DNA from: Rhodomicrobium vannielii ATCC 17100
GTDB taxonomy: Bacteria; Pseudomonadota; Alphaproteobacteria; Rhizobiales; Rhodomicrobiaceae
Direction of reading: 5' to 3'
Assembly (NCBI RefSeq): GCF_000166055.1
Contig: NC_014664.1
Span: 2,176,001-2,240,000 of the forward strand
Length of the DNA: 64,000 nucleotides
Below are positions 26,006-36,037 of the stretch, in pieces; the first letter of the stretch is position 1, and each line of letters starts with the position of its first letter. The notes beneath the pieces were generated by a model. That model worked only from the letters and a program-made list of their open reading frames with translations. It did no database searches and was not told the DNA's origin. Both the position numbers and the translations under genes were made by a program.

Positions 26006-29000
26006 ATGAGCGCATCAACGCAGACGGCTTCCATCAAGCCATCCCAGTCCCGTCATGTTACGGCGGTGCTAGGTCCGACGAATACCGGCAAGACGCACCT
26101 CGCCATCGAGCGCATGCTCGGTCACGAGAGCGGATTGATTGGCCTGCCGCTCAGGCTTCTCGCGCGTGAAGTCTATGACAAGATCGTCGCGCAGATCGGT
26201 CCGCGAGACGTTGCGCTCATCACGGGCGAAGAGAAGATCAAGCCCGAACGCCCGCGCTATTACGTCTGCACTGTCGAAGCGATGCCGCGCGATGTGGAGG
26301 TGGACTTCCTCGCCGTCGACGAAATCCAGCTTGCTGCCGACCCAGACCGTGGCCACGTCTTCACCGACCGCCTGTTCCACTCGCGCGGGACGAGCGAGAC
26401 GCTGCTGCTCGGCGCCGCGACGATGACGGACGCGATCCGCGAACTCATCCCCGGCGCGAACTTCATCGCACGACCGCGCCTGTCGAAGCTGACCTACTCC
26501 GGCCAGAAGAAGATCACGCGGCTGCAAAGCCGCTCCGCCATCGTGGCGTTTTCCGCGAACGACGTCTACGCCATCGCCGAGTTGATCCGCCGCCAACGCG
26601 GCGGCGCGGCCGTGGTGCTCGGCGCGCTCTCGCCCCGTACGCGCAACGCGCAGGTCGCGCTGTATCAGAATGGCGACGTGGATTTCATCGTCGCGACTGA
26701 CGCCATCGGAATGGGCCTCAATCTCGACGTGGATCATGTCGCCTTTGCGGGCACCCGCAAGTTCGACGGGCGGAACCACCGGGACCTCACTCCCGCCGAG
26801 ATCGCCCAGATCGCTGGTCGCGCCGGTCGCCACCTGAACGACGGCACCTTCGGCGTCACCGCCGATGTCGAGCCCTTCGATCAGGAAGTCGTCAACAAGC
26901 TCGAAAACCACGATTTCGAGCCGGCAAAGCTGCTCCAGTGGCGCAACACCCGCCTCGATTTCGACAGCGTGGACCGGCTGAAGGACAGCCTGCGCCAGTT
27001 GCCCGACCATCCACGCCTCACGCGCGTGCGCACCGCCGATGACGTCGAGGCTCTCGACCTCGCTGCAAGCGATCCGCGCATCGCCGAACTCGCGTCCGGT
27101 ATCGGCTCGGTGAAGCGGCTTTGGGACGTTTGCCAGATACCGGATTACCGCAAGGTAGGCCCGAGCCAGCATGGCGAACTCGTCGCCACCCTCTACAAGC
27201 ACATCATGACGGGCGAAGGCCACATCCCGGAAGATTGGTTCGCCCAGCAGGTCGAACAGGCCGACCGCACGGACGGCGACATCGATACGCTGTCGAACCG
27301 CATCGCGCATATCCGCACGTGGACGTTCGTCTCGAACCGCTCCGAGTGGCTCAATGATCCTGAGCAGTGGCAGGGCAAGACGCGCGAGATCGAGGATCGG
27401 CTCTCCGACGCCCTGCACGAGCAACTGACGCAACGCTTCGTCGACAAGCGCACGAGCGTGCTCATGAAGAGCATGCGCGACAAGGACAGCCTCTTCGCCG
27501 AGATCGAGAAGGATGGCCGCGTCGTCGTCGAGAAGCACTATGTTGGCAAGCTCGAAGGCTTCTGCTTCACGCCCGACCTCGAAGCCACATCTGGAATCAA
27601 CGGCAAGGCCGCGCGCAACGCCGCCGCCAAGGTGCTGGTGCACGAACTCGCCGCCCGCGCGGACCGTCTCGCCGCCGCCCCGGATACCGGCTTCACGCTG
27701 ACGCGCGAGGGGCGGATCGTCTGGGAAAATCAGGAGATCGGCAAGCTCGCCGCGAGCGACGATCCGCTGAAGCCGACTTTCGCGCTGAATTCGGACGAGC
27801 ATCTCGCTGCCATCGACAAGGAAAATATCGGCAAGCGCGTCGAGACGTGGCTTCAGCACTATATCGAGGTGCGCCTCAAGCCGCTGGTCGAGATCGCGAA
27901 AGCCGAGGAAATCACCGGGCTTGCGCGAGGCATTGCGTTCCGGCTGCGCGAGAATTTCGGCATCCTGAAGCGCGACACCGTGGCCGAGGAGATAAAGACG
28001 CTCGACCAGGACGGCCGCGCCCAGCTTCGCAAATATGGCGTTCGCTTCGGCGCGCATCACATCTACTTCCCGCTGCTGCTGAAACCGGCGGCCGCCGACC
28101 TTCTGCTGCTGTTCTGGCTCCTGAAGAGCGGCGCTGAGCATAATCTCACGCCGGGTTCCATCGGGGATGCGCCGCGCCAGGGGTTGACCTCGGTGCCGAA
28201 GACAGCCGAGGTGCCGGAGGCGTTCTATCGCGCGGCCGGTTTCCAGGTGTGCGGACCTCGCGCCGTGCGCATCGACATGCTGGAGCGGCTCGCCGATATC
28301 GTCCGTCCGCTCACGACGTGGAAGCCAACCGACACCAACGCTGAGCCACCGGCTGGCGCGGCGGGCGGCGGAGCATTCCGTATCCGGCCCGAGATGATGT
28401 CCATCATGGGCTGTTCCGCCGAAGAGCTGGGCGCGATCCTCGAGTCGCTCGGCTTCCGCCGCGAAAGACGCCCGATCAAAAAGGCTCCGGCCGCCGAGAT
28501 CGCGCAGACATCGACAGGCGTGGCTTCGCCGGACGAAGTTGCGACGGGCGCATCGAGCACTGTCGTGACGGAAGCCGCCGCAGAGGCGCCGGTTATCGAG
28601 ACGGAAGGCGAAATCACGCCCGAAAGCGCGCCGCAGGCTTTCTCGCAGGCCGAGCATGAAGACGCCGCACCCGTCGAGCCGGCGCAGGAAGAAGCCGTTG
28701 AAGCGGCCGCCACTGAGGCGCAGGACGTGGCAGTATCGAACGCAGATGCTCCCGCATCTGTCTCCGCCGAGCCCGCCGCCGCTGACGATGCGGTGCCTGC
28801 CGAGCCGGAGTTTGAGGAAGTCTGGCGTTTCCGTCGGCCGAAGCCGAAATTCGAGCGTGGCGAAGGGCAGGGCGACCGCCGTTCGCAGCATCGCCGCCAC
28901 GGCGCCGCTGGTCAGGGCGCCGCAGGTCAGGGCGAGCGCGGTGGTCAGCGACAGCCGGGAGAACGCGGGCCGCGTCCGCGCTCCGACAACGCGCCGCAAC

Positions 29001-29449
29001 CGGCAATCGCCGTCGGCACGGACGCACCCGCCGGACAGCCCGAGGGCGCAGCCGCGAGCGGCGATCACGCGCCGCGTCGCGATTTCTCGCGGGACCGGAG
29101 CGGGCCGCGCGATCAGAACCGCGAACGGGGCGACCGCAATCGCCAGCCGCGTTCCGATGGCAACCGTGACCGCCCGCAAGGCGCGCGTCCGGGCGAGGCG
29201 CCTCGCGCCGACAATGCTGAACGCCGCACGGGTGGCGGCCAGCCGAACAGGCCACAACATCAACGGTCCGATCGGCCGAACGACCGCAATCGCGACTCGC
29301 TGCCCCCGCGTCCGCAGGGCAGACAGCAGATCGCGGCAAGCGCCGCGCCGAAGCGAGCGTCTGGCGGAGTCGATCCGGATTCACCCTTCGCCGCGCTGAG
29401 CAAGCTCAAGGAGCGCCTCGAAAAGCAGACTGAGGATCAGACCGCTTGA
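26006..29449 (+). CDS. SUV3/MgpS-like RNA helicase with RG/Q-rich tail
   Basis: A 1147-residue superfamily-2 helicase. Motif I is VLGPTNTGKTHLAIERML near residue 25, motif II is FLAVDEIQLAADPDRG (DEIQ), and the C-terminal helicase part has VATDAIGMGLNLDVDHVAF and IAQIAGRAGRH (motif VI). These match the mitochondrial SUV3 degradosome helicase and its alphaproteobacterial relatives. Residues ~480-830 hold SUV3-type C-terminal domains. After an acidic Ala/Glu linker, the last ~300 residues are rich in Arg, Gly, Gln, Pro and Asp (RRSQHRRHG, GERGGQRQPGERG), an RNA-binding disordered tail as in RNase E. The stop overlaps the start of an S4-domain gene, so both probably act on RNA together. Confidence 0.9.
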   Translation: MSASTQTASIKPSQSRHVTAVLGPTNTGKTHLAIERMLGHESGLIGLPLRLLAREVYDKIVAQIGPRDVALITGEEKIKPERPRYYVCTVEAMPRDVEVDFLAVDEIQLAADPDRGHVFTDRLFHSRGTSETLLLGAATMTDAIRELIPGANFIARPRLSKLTYSGQKKITRLQSRSAIVAFSANDVYAIAELIRRQRGGAAVVLGALSPRTRNAQVALYQNGDVDFIVATDAIGMGLNLDVDHVAFAGTRKFDGRNHRDLTPAEIAQIAGRAGRHLNDGTFGVTADVEPFDQEVVNKLENHDFEPAKLLQWRNTRLDFDSVDRLKDSLRQLPDHPRLTRVRTADDVEALDLAASDPRIAELASGIGSVKRLWDVCQIPDYRKVGPSQHGELVATLYKHIMTGEGHIPEDWFAQQVEQADRTDGDIDTLSNRIAHIRTWTFVSNRSEWLNDPEQWQGKTREIEDRLSDALHEQLTQRFVDKRTSVLMKSMRDKDSLFAEIEKDGRVVVEKHYVGKLEGFCFTPDLEATSGINGKAARNAAAKVLVHELAARADRLAAAPDTGFTLTREGRIVWENQEIGKLAASDDPLKPTFALNSDEHLAAIDKENIGKRVETWLQHYIEVRLKPLVEIAKAEEITGLARGIAFRLRENFGILKRDTVAEEIKTLDQDGRAQLRKYGVRFGAHHIYFPLLLKPAAADLLLLFWLLKSGAEHNLTPGSIGDAPRQGLTSVPKTAEVPEAFYRAAGFQVCGPRAVRIDMLERLADIVRPLTTWKPTDTNAEPPAGAAGGGAFRIRPEMMSIMGCSAEELGAILESLGFRRERRPIKKAPAAEIAQTSTGVASPDEVATGASSTVVTEAAAEAPVIETEGEITPESAPQAFSQAEHEDAAPVEPAQEEAVEAAATEAQDVAVSNADAPASVSAEPAAADDAVPAEPEFEEVWRFRRPKPKFERGEGQGDRRSQHRRHGAAGQGAAGQGERGGQRQPGERGPRPRSDNAPQPAIAVGTDAPAGQPEGAAASGDHAPRRDFSRDRSGPRDQNRERGDRNRQPRSDGNRDRPQGARPGEAPRADNAERRTGGGQPNRPQHQRSDRPNDRNRDSLPPRPQGRQQIAASAAPKRASGGVDPDSPFAALSKLKERLEKQTEDQTA

Positions 29450-29763
29450 CGGCATCGGATGAGCAGCGCCTCGACAAGTGGCTCTGGCACGCGCGGTTCG
29501 TGAAATCGCGCAGCCTTGCCGCGAAGCTGATCGAGGAAGGCTGCATCCGGGTCAACCGCCAGCGTGTCGTGAAAGCCGCGACCTGCATCAAGTGCGGCGA
29601 CGTGCTGACGGCAAGCTTGTTCGGAGACGTGCGCGTCATCGAGATACGCGGAATCGGCGAGCGGCGTGGGCCTCCCGACGAAGCCGCCGCGCTCTATTGC
29701 GAGCGACTGGGCTCACCGCCATCAACTTCTCGGAACGGCGAAGGCGGCGAGTCGGACGCTTGA
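29446..29763 (+). CDS. S4-domain RNA-binding protein (Hsp15-like)
   Basis: A 105-residue protein of the Hsp15/S4 family. EQRLDKWLWHARFVKSRSLA is the start of the S4 domain, and LIEEGCIRVNRQRV and GDVLTA follow. E. coli Hsp15 rescues 50S subunits that carry a stalled nascent chain. The start must be TTG at 29446, because the conserved DEQRLDKW lies directly after it and no in-frame ATG is available; the TTGA overlap with the helicase stop indicates coupling. The C-terminal ~20 residues are Ser/Gly/Glu-rich. Confidence 0.88.
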   Translation: MTASDEQRLDKWLWHARFVKSRSLAAKLIEEGCIRVNRQRVVKAATCIKCGDVLTASLFGDVRVIEIRGIGERRGPPDEAAALYCERLGSPPSTSRNGEGGESDA

Positions 29764-30014
29764 GCCTGAGCCTTTGGGGGCGAAGCAAATACCGGTTCCT
29801 TGTGGAGAGAACTGCAAGCGCCGCCGCGAAGGTTCCGCCCGACACTTCTCGACACATCCTGAAGCAAGGTAGAGCGTTGTCGCGTTTGCTGGAGTTCAAA
29901 GCGGCTCCGGGCTTTTGCTTGATGGCGTGTCGGCGACCTCTGCGGGTTGCATCATATTCGACAGACGTAGCATTGCGCCGCCTCAAATTCCGGCGTCGTC
30001 CGTAAGTCGGCGCT

Positions 30015-30452
30015 TAGCGATCTACTGGAACAACCATCATCACCTGCTCTATATCGTGTCGAAGGTAGATGGCGCGGCGCTCTGGGCCAACATGCACCTC
30101 CTGTTCTGGCTGTCGCTGATCCCCTTCGCGACCGCATGGATGGGCGAGAACCACTTCGAGAAACTTCCCACAGCCCTCTACGGCATCGCGCTGCTCATGC
30201 CCTCCATCGCCTATCATCCTCGAACGCGTGATTTTGCGGCTCGAAAAGAAGGATTCGACGCTGGCGCGCGCTCTCGGCCGCGACGTGAAAGGCAAGGCGT
30301 CCATGGCCGCCTCCGCTGCGGCGGTCGGAGTTGCGTTCCTTAGCCCGATGGTCGCTGGAGCGATCTACGTTACGATGGCGGTGCTCTGGCTCATCCCCGA
30401 CCGACGTATCGTGCGCGCGCTTAGGGGAGGGCGGCGAGTGAGGCGGCGATGA
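30015..30452 (+). pseudogene. TMEM175/DUF1211 potassium-channel-like remnant, truncated and frameshifted
   Basis: The translated parts IYWNNHHHLL, GAALWANMHLLFWLSLIPFA, TAWMGENHFEKLPTALYGI and, in another frame, RALGRDVKGKASMA and LWLIPDRRI match the second half of TMEM175 (DUF1211) family proteins, which form lysosomal or bacterial K+ channels. The first two helices, with the FSD-type start of the family, are missing. The frame changes near 30216-30228 (PSIAYH continues as ILERVILRLEKKD one frame over). Upstream bases 29764-30014 show no gene. This is a clear dead gene unless the base change is a sequencing error. Confidence 0.75.
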
Positions 30453-30463
30453 ACCGCCACGCG

Positions 30464-31831
30464 CTATCTCCCGCCCCGCCGCGCGACCTCGCGGCGCACC
30501 TCCGCCCATGCGCGCAGCCGCTCCTCGATCCGCACCTCGTAGCCGCGCCCGCCGGGGTGGTAGAATTCGGCGCGGTCGAGCCCGTCCGGGAAGTAGTTTT
30601 GCCCCGACACGCCCTCTTCCGTCGCGTGGTCGTAGACATAGCCCGCGCCGTAACCCTCGCTTTTCATGAGCTTCGTCGGCGCGTTGAGGATGTGCTTCGG
30701 CGGCGGCAGCGACCCGCTTTCCTTCGCGTAGCGCATCGCTGCGCCATAGGCCTTGTATGCCGCATTCGATTTCGGCGCGGTCGCGAGATAGACGACGCAT
30801 TGCGCGAGCGCGAGTTCGCCCTCGGGGCTGCCGAGGAAGTCGTAGGCGTCCTTCGCGGCGTTCGCCTGCACGAGCGCGTTCGGATCGGCAAGCCCGATGT
30901 CCTCCACCGCCATGCGCACCATGCGTCGCGCGAGATAAAGCGGAGCCTCGCCGCCGTCGATCATGCGGCAGAACCAGTAGAGCGCCGCGTCCGGGTCGGA
31001 GCCGCGTACCGCCTTGTGCAGCGCGCTGATGAGGTCGTAATGGCCGTCGCGGTTCTTGTCGTAGAGCGGCGCGCGGCGCTGGACGATCTCGGTGAGTTCG
31101 GCGGTGTCGATGGGATGCGATGGATCGCGCCCGGTGGCGAATACGTCTTCCGTGAGGTTGAGCGCAGTGCGCCCGTCGCCGTCCGCCATGCCGATCAGCG
31201 CGCCGCGCGCGTCCGGCGTCAGCGGCAGCGTCTTGCCCAGCACGCTTTCCGCGCGTGCGAGAAGCTGTTCGATGTTGTCGTCCGTCAGCCGCCTGAAGAC
31301 GAGCACCTTCGCGCGGGAGAGAAGCGCGCCGTTGAGTTCGAAGGACGGGTTCTCGGTCGTCGCGCCGATCAGGATGATGGTGCCGTCCTCGACGAAGGGC
31401 AGAAATGAATCCTGCTGCGAGCGGTTGAAGCGGTGGATTTCGTCCACGAACAGGATCGTGCCCTGACCGAAGCGCTGGCGATCCTTCGCGGCGTCGAACA
31501 CCTTGCGCAGGTCGGCCACGCCCGAAAAGATCGCCGAAATCTGCTCGAAATGCGCGCCCGCGCCCTTTGCCATGAGCCGCGCGACGGTGGTCTTGCCGGT
31601 GCCGGGCGGTCCCCAGAAGATCATCGAGCGCGGAGCCTCGCCGTCCGCGATGCGCCGCAGCGGCCCGCCTTCGCCGAGGAGATGCTCCTGCCCGATCACG
31701 TCGCCGAGCGAGGCCGGCCGCAGCCGGTCGGGGAGCGGACGCGAGGCCAGCACGGCGGGCGACGGCGGCACGCTTTCGAACAGCGTCGCGCCTTCGGTCG
31801 GTGCGGATGAGGAGGAACGCGGTTTGGCCAT
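30464..31831 (-). CDS. rarA: Replication-associated recombination protein A (RarA/MgsA)
   Basis: A 455-residue AAA+ ATPase related to the clamp loader, which acts at stalled replication forks. Walker A is FWGPPGTGKTTVARLMA near residue 67, Walker B FVDEIHRFNRSQQD, sensor 1 IGATTENPSF, and the C-terminal tetramerisation part has IDGGEAPLYLARRMVRMA and PTKLMKSEGYGAGYVYDH. I placed the start at 31831 (MAKPRSSSS); the frame is open up to 32026 but that part has no family similarity. It runs towards the TMEM175 remnant and stops 11 bases from it. Confidence 0.93.
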   Translation of the reverse strand: MAKPRSSSSAPTEGATLFESVPPSPAVLASRPLPDRLRPASLGDVIGQEHLLGEGGPLRRIADGEAPRSMIFWGPPGTGKTTVARLMAKGAGAHFEQISAIFSGVADLRKVFDAAKDRQRFGQGTILFVDEIHRFNRSQQDSFLPFVEDGTIILIGATTENPSFELNGALLSRAKVLVFRRLTDDNIEQLLARAESVLGKTLPLTPDARGALIGMADGDGRTALNLTEDVFATGRDPSHPIDTAELTEIVQRRAPLYDKNRDGHYDLISALHKAVRGSDPDAALYWFCRMIDGGEAPLYLARRMVRMAVEDIGLADPNALVQANAAKDAYDFLGSPEGELALAQCVVYLATAPKSNAAYKAYGAAMRYAKESGSLPPPKHILNAPTKLMKSEGYGAGYVYDHATEEGVSGQNYFPDGLDRAEFYHPGGRGYEVRIEERLRAWAEVRREVARRGGR

Positions 31832-32656
31832 GTCTGTCACCGGGTGGGAGTTCGGCTGAACTCGGTTCGCTCTGCGGGGTTCGCGTGCGCTTTTCTGAAG
31901 ATGGCATTGGAACGCGGAGTTTGGAACGGCGCGTCTCTCGCGATCATCATCGCCGCGCGACGGTAGCCGCGTCAATGCGCGCCCGAAGTTTGACGCGCCA
32001 GCGCGGGCTGGAACGCCGTCTCTCATGCTGGCTCACGCATTCGGGGGCCATCGCCTGGCGACGGCCCCCGATCTCTGTGCCGGACGCGCTTTCATCACGC
32101 GAACCGGCATCCACTTCACTCGAAAAGCGCTCCTGTCGCTGGCGCGCAAACGTCCTCCCGCAGGCACGGCGCAAGACCGGCCTTTCGAGAGGCCACCAGC
32201 GAAAAGGCTGCCGCCGCATCCCAGTCGCGGGGATGCTCCCCGCTAAGCGGCAGTAGGAGGCTTTCGCATTCGGGAACGGCACTGTCGCACGGTTGCAAAG
32301 TGCCTTGTGCTTGTTGTTCAACCCGAACTGGAACCCATCTTGTGGCATCACCGCGAGCTTAACAAGACACCTGGTCGCCGCTGTCTACAAGCTGGGGAAA
32401 GGTGTCCGGCAATTGCTGCAACCTGTCCACAAGCGGGATGGTAGCGTCTCGCTTACGCTCTTATAGCGCCCTGTTATTACGAGGAATTTTAGACCGCCAT
32501 GGGTCGCGTTTCGGGTTGCAGGAACGAGCGGCGAACGATGTGGAAAAATCAGCGCAAGCGCCTGGATGGCTTCGTCCGCCCACGAAGGGCCAAGAGGTAC
32601 ACGGAGAGATTGCAACCCGCGCCGTCGATGGGATGCGGCGCGGGACGCATAGCCGC
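31832..32656. other. Intergenic region with a strong hairpin
   Basis: I see no gene in these 825 bases, although several frames are open. The clearest structure is the hairpin at 32042-32068: GGGGGCC and GGCCCCC with an inner TCGCC/GGCGA stem, one A-C mismatch and a 3-base loop, without a T run. The stretch 32380-32440 has two TGTC(T/C)ACAAGC motifs about 45 bases apart, only loosely like DnaA boxes. Both neighbouring genes read on the minus strand. Confidence 0.4.
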
Positions 32657-33061
32657 TTACTTCGCGGCGGACGGCTTGAAATCGAGCGCGACGCCGTTCA
32701 TGCAGTAACGCAGCCCCGCAGGACGCGGCCCGTCCGGGAAGACATGGCCGAGATGCGCGTCGCATCGCGCGCAACGCACTTCGGTGCGGTTCATCATGAA
32801 GGAATGATCCTGATGCGTCGTGATCGCTTCCTTTTCCACAGGCGCGGTGAAGCTCGGCCAGCCGGACCCGGAATCATACTTCGCGTCCGAGGCGAAAAGG
32901 GGCGCGCCGCAGCACACGCAGGCGAACACGCCCTCGCGCTTTTCGTCATTCAACGGGCTCGACGCCGCCCGCTCGGTGCCGTGTTGCCGCGTAACCTTGT
33001 ATTGCTCGGGCGTCAGTTTTGCGCGCCACTCCGCATCGCTCTTTGTCATGCGCTCGGCCAT
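32657..33061 (-). CDS. msrB: Peptide methionine-(R)-sulfoxide reductase
   Basis: A 134-residue enzyme that repairs the R form of methionine sulfoxide. The catalytic Cys is in [12 protein letters not shown]; two CxxC pairs for structural zinc lie in CVCCGAPLF and [22 protein letters not shown] is the substrate loop. I chose ATG 33061 (MAERMTK) because GAGGAGG lies 8 bases upstream; an ATG at 33082 has no such site. Typical MsrB uses Ser at the position of Gly in YCMNG, written CINS in other species; the change is seen in some families. Confidence 0.95.
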   Translation of the reverse strand: MAERMTKSDAEWRAKLTPEQYKVTRQHGTERAASSPLNDEKREGVFACVCCGAPLFASDAKYDSGSGWPSFTAPVEKEAITTHQDHSFMMNRTEVRCARCDAHLGHVFPDGPRPAGLRYCMNGVALDFKPSAAK

Positions 33062-33198
33062 TGATCCGACCTCCTCTCGCATTTTTCTTGAATGTGTTAT
33101 GTGGAGGCCGCTAGCCTTTTTGAAGAGGGCGACCTTTCGAGGGGCCGCTCTTCCCTTTCACAACGCTGTCATTCCTGACCCGCCGAGATAATTCCCCA

Positions 33199-34617
33199 AT
33201 GAAGATTTCCTCCAAGCCCCGCCTCCGTAGCATCGCGGCCGTGGCCGTGCTCGCAGGCCCGACGCCAGCCATGGGCGCCGGACCATCGCTCGATGGCGCG
33301 GGCCTGAGCCTCTTGTGGTGTCTGCCTTTCGCGGGCGTGCTCCTTTCGCTCGCGATCCTGCCCATGGTCGCATCGCACTTCTGGCATCGGCGGCAGGGAC
33401 TGGTCGCGCTTGCGTGGGCTCTTCTTTTCCTCGTGCCATTCGCGAGTGTCTATGGTTCGTCCGCGTCGCTTCATCAGTTGCTCGATGTAGCGCTTCTTGA
33501 ATACATTCCGTTCATCGTGCTGATCGGCTCGCTCTATACGATCGCGGGCGGCATCTGGCTTGGAGGCAGCCTCAGCGGTTCGCCCGGCCAGAACACGGCC
33601 ATCATGGCCGCGGGAACCGGCCTCGCGAGCCTCGTCGGCACCACGGGCGCGGCGATGATCTTCATCCGCCCGTTGATGCGCGCAAATCGCAGCCGCACCC
33701 ATCAGGCGCATCTCGTGATCTTCTTCATCTTCCTCGTCTGCAATGTCGGCGGGGCGCTGACGCCGCTCGGCGATCCGCCGCTGTTCCTCGGCTATCTGAA
33801 GGGCGTACCGTTTTCCTGGCCGTTCCTGCATTTGTGGCCGCATACGCTCTTGCTCGCGACCGTTCTTCTCGCCTGGTTCTACGTGCTCGACCGGCGCTAT
33901 TACAAAACCGAGACGCCGCGGGAGCACAGGCTCGGCGGCGAGGGCCTGAAAATCTGGGGCATCGTGAACCTGCCGCTGATTGCGGGCGTGGTGTTTGCGG
34001 TTGCGGCAAGCGGCACGACCTTTATCGGCCCCGTCGATATCGCGGGTGTCGAAGTGCGCGGCGAAAGCCTCGTCCGCGATGCGGTGCTCGTCGTGCTTGC
34101 TGTGCTGTCCCTGGCGCTCACGCCGCTCAAGGCGCGTCGGCAGAACGAATTCAACTGGGCGCCCGTGCTCGAAGTGGCGAAGCTGTTCGCCGCGATCTTC
34201 GTAACCATCGTGCCCGCCATCGCCATCCTGAAAGCGGGCGAGCACGGCGCGGCCGCGCCACTGTTCGCGGCTCTCGGCAGCGCGGATGCACCGAATCACA
34301 TCGCCTATTTCTGGCTGACCGGCCTGCTTTCGAGCTTCCTCGACAACGCGCCCTCCTATCTCGTCTTCTTCAACGCGGCGGGCGGCGACCCGGTGGCGCT
34401 CGCCGGTCCGCTCGCCTCGACGCTTGCCGCGATATCGGCGGGCGCGGTGTTCATGGGCGCGCTCACCTATATCGGCAACGCGCCGAACTTCATGGTGCGC
34501 GCCATCGCCGAGCATCAGGGAATCAAGATGCCGAGCTTCTTCGGCTTCATGCTGTGGTCGGGAGCCTTCATGATTCCGCCGCTCCTCTTGATAACGGCGG
34601 TATTCTTCGCCGGATAG
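33199..34617 (+). CDS. NhaD-like sodium/proton antiporter (ion transporter superfamily)
   Basis: A 472-residue polytopic membrane protein with about 12 hydrophobic helices. LIGSLYTIAGGIWLGGSL, GTTGAAMIFIRPLMRANR, NVGGALTPLGDPPLFLGYLKG and the later SSFLDNAPSYLVFFNAAGG and GALTYIGNAPNFMVRAIAE are the double signatures of the NhaD/arsenite-permease superfamily, each with the helix break that binds ions. It should export sodium in exchange for protons; citrate transport was an older label for such proteins. ATG at 33199 with a putative signal-like first helix. It stands alone before tRNA-Thr. Confidence 0.85.
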   Translation: MKISSKPRLRSIAAVAVLAGPTPAMGAGPSLDGAGLSLLWCLPFAGVLLSLAILPMVASHFWHRRQGLVALAWALLFLVPFASVYGSSASLHQLLDVALLEYIPFIVLIGSLYTIAGGIWLGGSLSGSPGQNTAIMAAGTGLASLVGTTGAAMIFIRPLMRANRSRTHQAHLVIFFIFLVCNVGGALTPLGDPPLFLGYLKGVPFSWPFLHLWPHTLLLATVLLAWFYVLDRRYYKTETPREHRLGGEGLKIWGIVNLPLIAGVVFAVAASGTTFIGPVDIAGVEVRGESLVRDAVLVVLAVLSLALTPLKARRQNEFNWAPVLEVAKLFAAIFVTIVPAIAILKAGEHGAAAPLFAALGSADAPNHIAYFWLTGLLSSFLDNAPSYLVFFNAAGGDPVALAGPLASTLAAISAGAVFMGALTYIGNAPNFMVRAIAEHQGIKMPSFFGFMLWSGAFMIPPLLLITAVFFAG

Positions 34618-34787
34618 TCGGCAGGCGGGGCGGGATGCGAGCGGCGCAGCATCGTTTTTCCTGCGGCCCCGCCCCCCCTCAAATCCGCTGGAACTGGCAA
34701 TCCAGGCGCAATCGCGTCGAATTGCCTGAATTGATCGCTCATGAGGTCTTGCGCCTTGGCGGCGGCTGTGGCAGGTTCCCGCGCATC

Positions 34788-34862
<75 letters not shown>

Positions 34863-35257
34863 TCCATCCCCCTGACATCACAGAGAAAAGCGCTTCTCCT
34901 AACGGGGAGTGTTTGTTCTCGGAGTGGAACGAACGGCACCAATTCCCCCAAAAATCCCCAATGAGTGGGGGAAATTGGGGGGAACGTGGGAATCGATTTA
35001 CGGCTCGTTGTCGCCATCCGCCGGAGGGAACAGGCTTACGCCGCCCTCCAAGTCGCCAACCAAAATGCGCTGCGGCGGAAAATGAGCAAGGAATGCGTTT
35101 CCAGTCAGGAACGTTGCCCTGTCTGATGCCGCTTTCTCTCAATGACCCGACAAAGTGCCAAATCCCGGCAACTTTGGCTTTCGGCCTTGAGTTTCCTCTC
35201 GACCGTTCGAGAACGTGAACGTAGTCCACTCGACCGCGTTAAAATTGCCTCGTTCCG
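34863..35257. other. Non-coding stretch after tRNA-Thr with C/G-rich hairpin
   Basis: No gene is seen. At 34939-34984 a long imperfect inverted repeat pairs AATTCCCCC...TCCCCA with TGGGGG...TTGGGGGGAA around ATGAG. The sequence style changes here from dense coding DNA to low-density DNA with remnants, so the region may be an integration scar next to the tRNA. Confidence 0.4.
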
Positions 35258-35636
35258 ATGTTTCAGCCGATGGTGCGGCTTCGCGATTTGGAGCGCGATG
35301 GTTCTGCGCAGGGCCAAGGGACCTATGATTTCCACAGCGCAAGACCCAAGCTGCCGCCAGCCGCGCGGCTCGATCTTCTGGCCGAAATCGACGCCCGTAT
35401 TCGCAGCCGTTTCCCGCGCGTGATCAACGCCGACATTATCGTCAACGAATTTGCGAGCGAAAGGGCGCTCGTTACTTCAGAAGGCGCCGTAACTTACAGC
35501 TTCAGCCCCCGCGGCGCTTGTCATCGCTCTCTCGGCGGAAGGCCCCGATGGGGCAGTTCAGCTTCACTCGGCGCTGGGCGGCTTCGGCGAGACGCGTCAC
35601 AGTTCACGGCAGATGATCGCTCGCGCGGTCTCATAA
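35258..35636 (+). pseudogene. TldD/PmbA-type metalloprotease remnant
   Basis: The fragment RPKLPPAARLDLLAEIDARI, then FPRVINADIIVNEFASERAL and VTSEGAVTYSFSPR, resembles the early-middle part of TldD/PmbA-family proteases (AEKVALLQEIDAYARAKDPRV type). After the C-run near 35506 the similarity continues in another frame (AALVIALSAEGPDGAVQLHS, then ALGGFGET), so there is a frameshift, and the rest of the ~470-residue protein is missing. Downstream, 35637-36037 contains no recognisable gene; a 66-codon frame at 35841-36041 has no similarity. Confidence 0.45.
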
Positions 35637-36037
35637 TTCTGGCCCGTCTATGCGATGAACGTCGAGATGGGTCGAGTGCGGCAAGACTCAGGTTAGCACA
35701 TGTGGGCGGCTAAACCTCCACAACCGGACTTACAAACGGGGCGTAAACTTCGCCGAGATGCAGGGGCCGTTTGAGTCGATTAGTGGATGCAAGGCTCCAT
35801 CTGACCCCTTCAGGACTGGGGATCAACAGAATCCCTTGGCATGACCGCTCTCCCAGACCGCGGACGGCCCGGATCGGCGGCGATGCTATTGCGCCGTGGC
35901 GGACCCCTTTTTAACGCCGATGTCAGCGAGTTGTCAGACAGCAAGGTGTATCAGATGAGGCGCGCTCAGCTCAGCGCTGTTGAGCGCATCCGCGATCCGG
36001 CGCAGACAGCAGCCGCATGTCGATCCGAGGGGGAGAG

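Noticed and set aside
26069-29263. A 1064-codon open frame on the minus strand, opposite the SUV3-like helicase
   Set aside because: It is antisense to a clear helicase with all motifs; high-GC codon bias keeps the opposite frame open, and its translation has no known domain.
32380-32440. DnaA boxes and a replication origin before msrB
   Set aside because: The two TGTC(T/C)ACAAGC motifs differ from TTATCCACA at several places, and no dnaA, dnaN or AT-rich element is nearby.
32402-33064. A 220-codon plus-strand frame opposite msrB
   Set aside because: It is antisense to a complete msrB with both CxxC pairs and the catalytic cysteine.
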